Assembly: GCA_963971535.1 (NCBI GenBank) | Contig: OZ020588.1 | Coordinates: 123,109,943 to 123,173,942 of the forward strand | DNA from: Notolepis coatsorum | Taxonomy: Eukaryota > Chordata > Actinopteri > Aulopiformes > Paralepididae | Length of the DNA: 64,000 nucleotides | Reading direction: 5' to 3' | Part shown: in pieces, positions 56,525 through 64,000 of the stretch | Numbering within the stretch: the first letter of the stretch is position 1 | Layout: each line of letters begins with the position of its first letter | Position numbers and translations under genes: made by a program | The notes under the pieces: generated by a model | The model's database searches: none | Told to the model about the DNA's origin: nothing | Seen by the model: the letters and a program-made list of their open reading frames with translations, nothing else

Positions 56525-56901
56525 ACTGTCCAGACGTGCAACAAAAAGTTTTTCCAGAATTTTTGAAAATTGAGGAAGTAAAGAAACAGGCCTATAATTT
56601 GTAAAAAAAATAAAATCTCCTGCTTTATGTATTGGAATTACTTTGGCTGTTTTCATTTCAGTTGGAAAGGTCCCCATCCTAAAAGATAGATTATGAAAGT
56701 AATTGGATCTACAATTTCTTTGATTAGTTTTTTAATAAGATACATGTCAAACCCATTCACATCTGTAGATGTTTTATTCTTGAGATTGTTTACAATATCA
56801 ATTATTTCCATATTTTTTTTTTTACAAATTATAGGCCTGTTTCTTTACTTCCTCAATTTTCAAAAATTCTGGAAAAACTTTTTGTTGCACGTCTGGACAG
56901 T
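56525..56901. repeat. Perfect 86-bp inverted duplication in LINE
   Basis: 56525-56610 (ACTGTCCAGACGTGC... to ATTTGTAAAAAAAA) is repeated in reverse complement at 56816-56901, separated by 205 bp. The right arm adjoins the 5' end of a different, plus-strand LINE at 56902. Confidence 0.93.
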
Positions 56902-58140
56902 GGGTGACAATATTGTCACAAGGAAAGATGAAATTACCTACCTGGGTTCCATCCTAGAGGCTAATCTCTCCTGTGACAAAATGGCATCCAATGTAATAAA
57001 AAAAGTCAACCAACGAACTCGATTCTTGTACCGGATCTCCTCTCTGGTAAACAAGAACACCCTGAAGACTCTGGCAGGAGCACTCATTCAGGGGTACTAC
57101 GACTATGCTTGCACCTCATGGTACCAAAGCACCTCAAAGGCGCTAAAAACAAAATTACAAACATCTCAAAACACTGGTCAGACTACTGCTTGACCTTACT
57201 CCTAGAACCCACCTCACCCCTGCCCACTTCAACAACCTAGGATGGCTTAGAGTAGACGACAGAGTACAACAACTTGCAATGGGCCTGGTCTACAAGATAC
57301 ACTACACGACCAAGGTACCCATGTACATGTCAAAATACTTCCCAAAGGTCAGTGAATACCACGATCACAACACCAGAGGGAGCTCCACAAATCATGTTAA
57401 ACCCAGATTCGGCTCAAATAAGGGACTAAACACGTTTCGCAATTATGCCACATCAATGTGGAACGCCCTACCCAAAGCTGTAAAGGAATGTGGATCACTA
57501 CCCACTTTCAAAACCTCTCTCAAGGGACACCTACGGGAGACTGCAATTCAACACTGGCCCCTGTAAATATCCTAACCCAACCCCCTCCAATGTACAGTCA
57601 TTTACCTAGTATGGTTTTGTCAATAGTTCAATGTACAATTGTGTTTGTTTGTACAGTGTCTCCTCCCCCCCCCCCCCCTCAATGTACAGTGTTACTTGTT
57701 TATACAGTGTGCCCCCAGCCCCCCCCCCCCCCCCCCCCCGCCCCCCCCCCCCCTCCCCCCCCAACCACCTCCAATGTAAATTACCCAGTATGGTTGTCAA
57801 TATCCCAATGTACCCAACCCCCCCCACCCAACCTCCTCCAATGTACAGTTTCTACGTCAAATGTATATACTCCCTTTTCTTGACTCCTTCTGTATCACAA
57901 ACAGTACTGTATTTGCAAATCTGGTATGTCATAAATGTATAGATGTAGCAGTACTGACTATCTGTATGTCATGTATGTCATATATGTCTATATGAATTGA
58001 AAATGGGGGACCCTGATGGAAACAAGACAAACGTCTTTCTCAGGTCTGCATCCCCTTAACAATTGTATGTATTGAGCCGTACTGTATTGTACCCATTCTG
58101 CAATCTGTTAAATAAAGTTTTCATTCATTCATCATTCATT
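56902..58140 (+). mobile_element. Jockey-superfamily LINE (Crack/Daphne-like), 5'-truncated
   Basis: Encodes the RT C-terminal part: RKDEITYLGSILEANLSCD, TRFLYRISSLVNKNTLKTL, GYYDYACTSWYQS, then FNNLGWLRVDDRVQQLAMGL and FRNYATSMWNALPKAV, stopping at 57566. The 3' UTR has long C tracts (57662-57760) and a polyadenylation-like AATAAAG near 58110, ending in (CATT)n. Its last 150 bp are the source type for the 3' fragments at 2376/7349, 29341 and 44130. Confidence 0.85.
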
Positions 58141-58712
58141 CATACAAAAAAATTGTGGATGGATTTCTATCAATGTATTGTTCTGCAATAGCTCCCCCTT
58201 GTGGAGGCTTGATCTTCCTTGCAAGATCTGGGCCAACATTTACAAAAAAAATGCAAACTTCTCCACTACCTCATGCATGTTGGTTATTTCCGTTCCATTT
58301 ACAGAAAAATTATCAATATAGCCTGGTTTGTTATTTGATTTTCCAATTATTGTCTTTATAATTTTCCATGTTCCTTTAATATCATTTTTATTCATTTCTA
58401 GTAAGTTATTATAATAATCCTTCTTACGTTTTCTTATAGTATCTATTAATTTATTAATATTAATTAATTTAATTAATTAATTTAATTAATTAATTAATTT
58501 ATAAAGAGTATTCTTATTTTTACAGGCATTTGAAATTCCTTTTGTTATCCATGGTTTATCTGGCTTCCTCGTTTGTCGGCTACTTTGCTGCACAATAGGA
58601 CAGAAACGATCATATAAAGTCATGAATGTATTCAGAAAGCAGCCATATGCTGAGTCCACATCAGTTGCTTCAAACACCTCAACCCATTGCTGTAGAGCCA
58701 GTTCCCGAGGCA

Positions 58713-59384
58713 CTCAAAGAGAGCCCTGTTATACTTGTTTTGGTGCAGCAGCTCGTGCAGGCCCGGGGTAACTTCACGTGACTCAGTTGGTATTGCTGAT
58801 TGGCTCGAACACGGTGTGTTTGTAAACAGCAAACAGGTCTATTTGCCTAGACAGAAAAACTCAGCATTGAGAAAAGGCTGTTATTAATTATATTTTTTAA
58901 AACACTAGTAAGCACAAAAACAAAAGGATTGCATTGGTGTAATATAACATATTCATTGATTATGAGATGTCTTTTAAAAATGGCTGGCTAATGTTGTCTG
59001 CACTGATGACCATAACATTAAGGTCTGATGTAATGTTGAAGTTAACGTTACATGGCAATGCTAGCCAAACCAACCTTAGCTTAGCTTGCTAGCAGTTATG
59101 AGGTCAACAATAGCTTATTGTCAACATTGTCAAAATTTGGCACTCCAGCAAGGCGCAATGGGTAATCTTGCGTGTCAACTTCTGGTGAACTGATGAACCA
59201 TTGTTTAGTTCTTCCCTACACAGTTCACAGTTCCCTTTGAACTGAGCATTTCTGCTCCCTACAGTTCATAATGTTACTTAACATGGCTAATAAGCAGCGT
59301 TGAAAAGAAACAGTAAGATAGGGGCATTTCTTTATAGGTTTATAAAGGTTAATAAAGAGACAATAATTGCAGTAGGTATCCATT
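58713..59384. other. No recognisable feature
   Basis: A+T-rich with GCTAGC words (59080-59095). No gene evidence. Confidence 0.4.
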
Positions 59385-60264
59385 TAAAGGTCCCATGTCT
59401 TATAAATGGCATTTTCCAGTGTTTAACATTGTTTTCTAGCAATGTGGGGTTGTATCAATGGGTTCTGTGTCTCTAATTCTCATTTTGGCTTATCGGTCCA
59501 GTTCACATGTCGAGATCCTCCCCCACTGAACTAAGCCATTCTGAATTTTGCATACCTGTGACATATAAGAATTCTCATCTGCATAACATAACTATGGTTA
59601 TAGCGCACACTCAACCATTCGCTCAACAACAGAGCGAATGGAAATACTGACACTTCCTCAAACGGGGTGACGTGGCGCGGGTGCCGACAGAGAGAGAGCA
59701 GAGAACGAGCGAGCGAGAGGGAGAGAGAGAGAGATAGAGAGAGAGGGAGAGAGAGAGATAGAAACACACACATGCAGTCGGGAGTGTGTGTAAATGCTCC
59801 GTATCCCTCTCTCTCGCTCGCTCGTTCTCTGCTCTCTCTCTGTCGGCACTCGCGTCACGTCAACCTGTTGTAAAATATCATAGCGCACACGCACACTCCC
59901 ACGACTATTCCGATCCGTGCAATAATATTCAGAGGGGTATATATTGTCATTTGAAACAAGTTACCAATGCATTGTCCCGTGGGATTATGCCCCCCACGGC
60001 AAAATTTATTAGTATCCCTCTCTATCTCTCTATGTCTCTCTATGTGGGTGACTGTCCCTCAAAGCGCTTTGCGAGTATGGGCGGAGCCCAGCCCAAAACA
60101 GCTTGAAATCTTGAAGTGGAAAATGCTGCTTTAGAGTACTTGATTAGAAATACAAAACAATGAATTTTTTTTGAAAAAAAACTTACAGATGTGTTCCATG
60201 GACTCACAGGAATTTTGTAAAGTTCCCCAAATAGTGAAAGGAATAGCAAAACATGGGACCTATA
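59385..60264. mobile_element. hAT MITE (880 bp)
   Basis: Ends TAAAGGTCCCATGTC and ACATGGGACCTATA. Near-perfect 8-bp duplication TATCCATT/AATCCATT (59377-59384 and 60265-60272). (GA)n tracts form an inverted pair (59690-59760 and 59800-59845). Sister of 51340-52139. Confidence 0.85.
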
Positions 60265-60272
60265 AATCCATT

Positions 60273-61218
60273 ACAAATAGAATGGGTAACATATCTCTCT
60301 CTTTCATTCTCACAATTCTCAATCTATTGTGACAGATTTCCTCCCCCTCCAATGAAGGATGGCTATGTGTACTTCTGCTACAGGAGGAGTAGAGCAATTA
60401 GGTAGCTGATTGGTACTGATAGAATACACCTGCGCAGCATTAGTTCACACACATCCAGTGGTGCAGTGGTGGTCCCACGCCATCCCAGCACTTTTCTGAG
60501 CAGAAGTACGCGCACGGATGTGCACGCGCGCACACACAAATGCATTCACAACTTTCACTCGACTCGTCGCGCCGTGCGCCAAGTACCGCCACTTATCTAT
60601 CACCTAGTCTTTGCATAATAATAGGATACCAATAGCATAACAAGAACGAGAAGTGCAAAACCAAAATACAAGCCCTGTGGGGGTTTGCTTGAGCTGTGGA
60701 GCTCTCACTATGTGACAAATGGTCCCGACTGGAAGGATGAGGCATTAAGTTGTGCTTCAGAAGGAAACTGTCCTTCTATAAACTGTAAGTTACATTGTTA
60801 ATTTAGTTTGTATTTACTTTTCTAGTTTAAGTTAATTCAATTAAAGAAATTGTAACTACAATATTGTATCTACAATTACATTTAAAACATTGTTTGTTTT
60901 TCAACCATATCTGTTGACAATATAATTTCTTTATATATTGAATGCTACATCCTGCTACCTTTTTCAGCTTCTCTATTTCAAGGCAATATTTACAAAAACT
61001 AAACTAAAACTAGTAATTTCCTATACAAACAAGTTTCCTACTATTTATGCATAATAATCATCTGTTCTGTGCGCATGCGAGGGAACATGTATGCGCATGC
61101 GCACGTGCACGTGGCGTCATTTAAACAGAGTACCGGCACTTCTGATATTACGACTGCACCCCTACACACATCTCACATGCACACACTCCTGACACACACT
61201 AGCTGATTAGTACTGATG
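60273..61218. repeat. Repeat-like intergenic DNA (possible LTR remnant)
   Basis: GCTGATTGGTACTGATAGAA followed by TACACCTGCGCA near 60397-60435 recurs at 61202-61224 and continues at 62514, so a short segment is duplicated about 800 bp apart. It could be LTR remnants. No coding region. Confidence 0.4.
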
Positions 61219-61224
61219 GAATAC

Positions 61225-62513
61225 TGCCCTGTCAAGGCAGACCGCAGTAACTTCAAAAAAGTGAAACTGAGAAAAATGGCTTTAAAGTTTTTTGACTTGC
61301 CATCCAAAATGTCTTATAGGTAGATAGATGATAGTACCCAGATTTAACATGTATTAATGAAGTAATCTTTAGGCATACAAAAATATGACATAATTATTTT
61401 AATTAACCCCCAAAGTAGATACTGCACTCTGCTGCACAGTTCCCTTAAATAATTATACAGGTTTTGGAAACGTATGTTATGTCAGTCTTTTCATACGGAG
61501 CAGAAGCATGGACGCTGAATGAAGAGGCAAAGAGGATGATAGACTCTTTTGAAATGTGGACACTGAGGAAGATGCTGAAGATAACATGGAAGGATAAGAT
61601 CAAGAATGAGGAGGTACTGAGAAGAGCGGATATGCAAGGGGGACAGCTGCTGGAGAGGTTGAAAAAGAGAAAGATGGAGTTGTGCAGGCATGTTCTGAGA
61701 GGATCCAGCGGGGAGATGTTCAAGAAGGTGGTGATGGGGAAGGTGGATGGAAAGAGAGGAAGTGGAAGACCAAGAAGAGGCTGGGTAGACGATGTCTGTG
61801 ATTGGAGTGGAGTGAGAGGCGGAGTCACGGAGTTGGAGAGAAGAAGTGGGGACAGAATGGGTTGGAGAGTGATAGGCAACCTTCGGAACGAAGAAGCCAC
61901 CTAATGATGATGATGTACAGGCAAAGTGCAGTAACTTCAAATACAATGTTGTTTTCCCTCCAGCTTTCATAACTTAACCTAGCCATTTTATTTGGATCAT
62001 CATCATTCCAATATATTCAGGTGTTAAATTTCATTTTCAAAATGGCTAGGTTAAGTTATGAAAGCTGGAGGGAAAACAACATTGTATTTGAAGTTACTGC
62101 ACTTTGCCTGTACATTACCTGTATAATTATTTAAGGGAACTGTGCAGCAGAGTGCAGTATCTGCTTTTTGGGGGTTAATTAAAATAATTGTCATATTTTT
62201 GTATGCCTAAAGATTACTTCATTAATACATGTTAAATCTGGGTACTATCATCTATCTACCTATAACACATTTTGGATGGCAAGTCAAAACACTTTAAAGC
62301 CATTTTTCACTGTTTGGAAGTTACTGCGGTCTGCCTGGTTTTTGAGTGTGATTTTGTAGTTACTGCAGTTTTTAAAACCCCATATCTCCAAAACTGAGCG
62401 ACATTAACATCTGAAACTTGGTCACAAGATAAAACATTTATTGACAAGTTCAATTTCACTCATAAATCAATTTTGACTTTTTTTGAGTTACTGCAGTCTG
62501 CCTTGACAGGGCA
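61225..62513. mobile_element. Long foldback DNA element (arms over 500 bp)
   Basis: TGCCCTGTCAAGGCAGAC and its reverse complement close the element. The left arm to 61461 and 61916-61985 is mirrored by about 62040-62340. A 6-bp duplication GAATAC flanks it (61219-61224 and 62514-62519). No transposase. An RTE fragment is inserted in the left arm. Confidence 0.85.
61462..61915 (+). mobile_element. RTE-clade LINE fragment, 5'-truncated
   Basis: About 145 open codons of the RT C-terminus (SVFSYGAEAWTLNEEAKRM, MWTLRKMLKITWKDKI, GKRGSGRPRRGWVDDVCDW) and then a (GAT)n tail. Six-base duplication TACAGG (61456-61461 and 61916-61921). The mirror arm near 62110-62130 gives the uninterrupted sequence. 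The frame is intact to its stop. Confidence 0.88.
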
Positions 62514-62519
62514 GAATAC

Positions 62520-64000
62520 ACCTGCGCATAATTAGTTGACACACATCTCACGTGCACGCACCCCAGACACACACACTACAAAGTAACTTGGTTAGGAGTA
62601 AGTTGAGCGGAGTAGGAGTTGGAGTTGTGTTATTGAGAGAGAGAGATTGAGCATTCAGAGTTGTGACAGTGAGAGGTAGTGAGAGGTGAGGAGAAAGCGA
62701 GAAGGTGTTCTTTGTGTACTGGACCCTGGACTGGTTGAGATTCCCCCTTGTGTACTGACCCTGGACCGGACGACCATCGGACTGTCTATGACCATTCTCT
62801 TGCTTATCAAACTGCTTTTTGCCTTACTTCAATAAATATTCGTATTGATTGATATTGCTCTTGTGTGGACCTTTTCAATTTGTTTGTATTTGAACCATGG
62901 CGAGTCTGGTCCCCACCAGATTCTGAGTCGAGAATGAGGAAAACAACACTTTCAGGAAAACAGCACGTTCAAATTCCAACCGGTGAATTAATGTTACTAC
63001 AACCAGACAGAAAGCCCAGTTGGTGCCATCAATTCAGTATGACATACATGATAGGAAAAACAATGGTGGAACTTTTGATGTGCTGCCGGTAGAGCTGGGA
63101 GAGGTGGGCAGATGTAATGTGGGTCATTTCTGTAGAATTGAGGTCAACCACTCTCACAGCTCCCGTTTTGCTGAGGTGATGGAGGCACATAAAGTCCACT
63201 GGCAGCACGCTATTTTTTCTCTTTTGTATTTTGGAAATTATAAAGTATAATGATTTAGATGGGTTCAGATACTAAACAGAGAATGACAGAAAGTACAGAG
63301 TGGATATAGCAAAGTGTTGGTTTACTACCAAACTAATAAATACTATTCAACAATTTAAAGAGGTACAGAATGGATGCTGAGGATGTTAGAATCGACTGAT
63401 GGAGAATGGCTGTGTTTATACACGTTCTCATTTGTTGCAACTAACTCTACTCTTCCTGAATCTGCATACAAACCCTAGCAAGTATTAACTAAACCATCTC
63501 AGCTAAATTGAATCAGAATGGATATTTCTGTTCGAAATTGCATTCTTAGCAGCAAACTATCCATATCCAGCTATTCACTGTAGCTACATATCAAATATGA
63601 TTGACAGAACTGCTAGCAGACGTACTGTACACTCAAATATATTTCAGAATGCAGCGAGAGTTGAACAAGAATTTATGCTTGCTACTGCCAGACGACATTA
63701 GGATACTTGTTTTTTTTTTAATACATAGTGGGTGGAAAATACCACTGATCATGCAATTCAGCCAGTGTCTACATGTATCTCTTCATATAATTCCCCAGAT
63801 AGAGTACCCCAGACTAAGTATGGTTATATAACCATGTACAGTATGCTATTATCTAAAGATGGTAAGTGTGTTGTGTTCACTCATAAAGACAGTTGAGGTT
63901 GAGTCATTTCTTGTGATCACATTCACACTCCAAGTTCATTTTCTTTTTACTCCTTACTTGTTATGGTTTGTAACCGACCCCAATCGCACAACAAAAGACA
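62520..64000. other. Unassigned, possible LTR-like edge at 62580-62890
   Basis: 62820-62840 has AATAAATATT and 62890-62900 ATTTGAACCATGGCGAG, which could be the end of an LTR and a primer site, but no paired LTR or coding domain follows. The rest is A+T-rich with short frames only. Confidence 0.3.

Larger units (their letters stand above)
52545..58712 (-). mobile_element. Jockey-superfamily LINE (CR1/L2/Crack-like), split by three insertions
   Basis: Minus-strand ORF2 pieces in order: 58712-58486 (KPDKPWITKGISNACKNKNT); 58480-58150; 56812-56400 (VNGFDMYLIKKLIKEIV, KTAKVIPIHKAGD, NYRPVSLLPQFSKILEKL); 55032-54131 (GVFIDLKKAFDTIDDDILL, CGVPQGSILGPKLFILYIND, VIFADDTNIF); and 53112-52960 (SVSVKGVKLWNNILDEIKNS). 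The tail is (TTCA)n near 52552. Interruptions are a plus-strand LINE with inverted duplication (56816-58140), an L1 fragment (55033-56392) and a roughly 1-kb L2-tailed element (53113-54125). The 5' end is truncated and several frameshifts are present. Confidence 0.85.

Noticed and set aside
59531..59894. Serine/leucine-rich frames near 59700
   Set aside because: Translation of CT/GA tracts within the hAT MITE.
62580..62900. Complete LTR retrotransposon starting here
   Set aside because: The AATAAA and a possible primer site are suggestive, but no matching second LTR or coding domain lies in the window.

Overview
The window reads as transposable-element-dense chromosomal DNA from a ray-finned (teleost) fish. 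I infer this from a V-SINE/DANA-type SINE, teleost-type hAT miniature elements, fish L1 ORF1/ORF2, a sushi-like chromovirus, a BEL/Pao element, GCTAGC/GTTAGC-rich stretches, and split exons of a SAMD3-like family expanded in fish. There is no prokaryotic gene organisation. Almost every long open frame belongs to a mobile element. The only host-type protein gene is a broken SAMD3-like locus, with a second gene fragment behind it. The species cannot be fixed from the sequence.

Layout. 1-2270: a large non-coding repeat (copy 1) holding a 5S rRNA-like sequence and ending in a perfect 55-bp palindrome. 2439-7344: minus-strand Gypsy element of CsRn1/Kabuki type, inserted in a LINE 3' end and itself hit by a SINE. 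8119-13332 (resuming 20770-20806): copy 2 of the large repeat, hit by an hAT MITE. 13333-20764: BEL/Pao element with intact gag-protease but deleted RT/RNase H/integrase; its right LTR carries a 1-kb hAT element. 20806-31318: degraded copy 1 of the SAMD3-like locus, split by a TTAA element (with nested hAT), a 5.8-kb L1 and a Harbinger-like MITE. 31323-32271: piggyBac-like element. 32465-44819: SAMD3-like copy 2, whose exons survive but are frameshifted and split by an hAT with a BED-finger ORF and by an hAT that contains a 6.5-kb chromovirus. 44822-47390: hAT MITE, a second gene fragment and copy 3 of the large repeat in reverse. 47704-51161: 50-bp satellite, then an hAT transposase fragment joined directly to a Mag-like Gypsy. 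51159-52139: MITEs. 52545-58712: minus-strand LINE split by three insertions. 59385-62513: hAT MITE and a long foldback element with an RTE insertion. 62520-64000: nothing recognised.

The value of the window is its stratigraphy. At least ten insertions have readable target-site duplications, and for several the empty site is also present in the window (the sister LTR, the sister gene copy, another LINE copy), so their order can be read directly. Nothing here forms a clear new multi-gene system. The most unusual items are the three-copy 5S-bearing non-coding repeat family, the gag-protease-only BEL element, the predicted self-priming signal of the chromovirus, and two chimeric junctions (Gypsy::hAT and a LINE inverted duplication).
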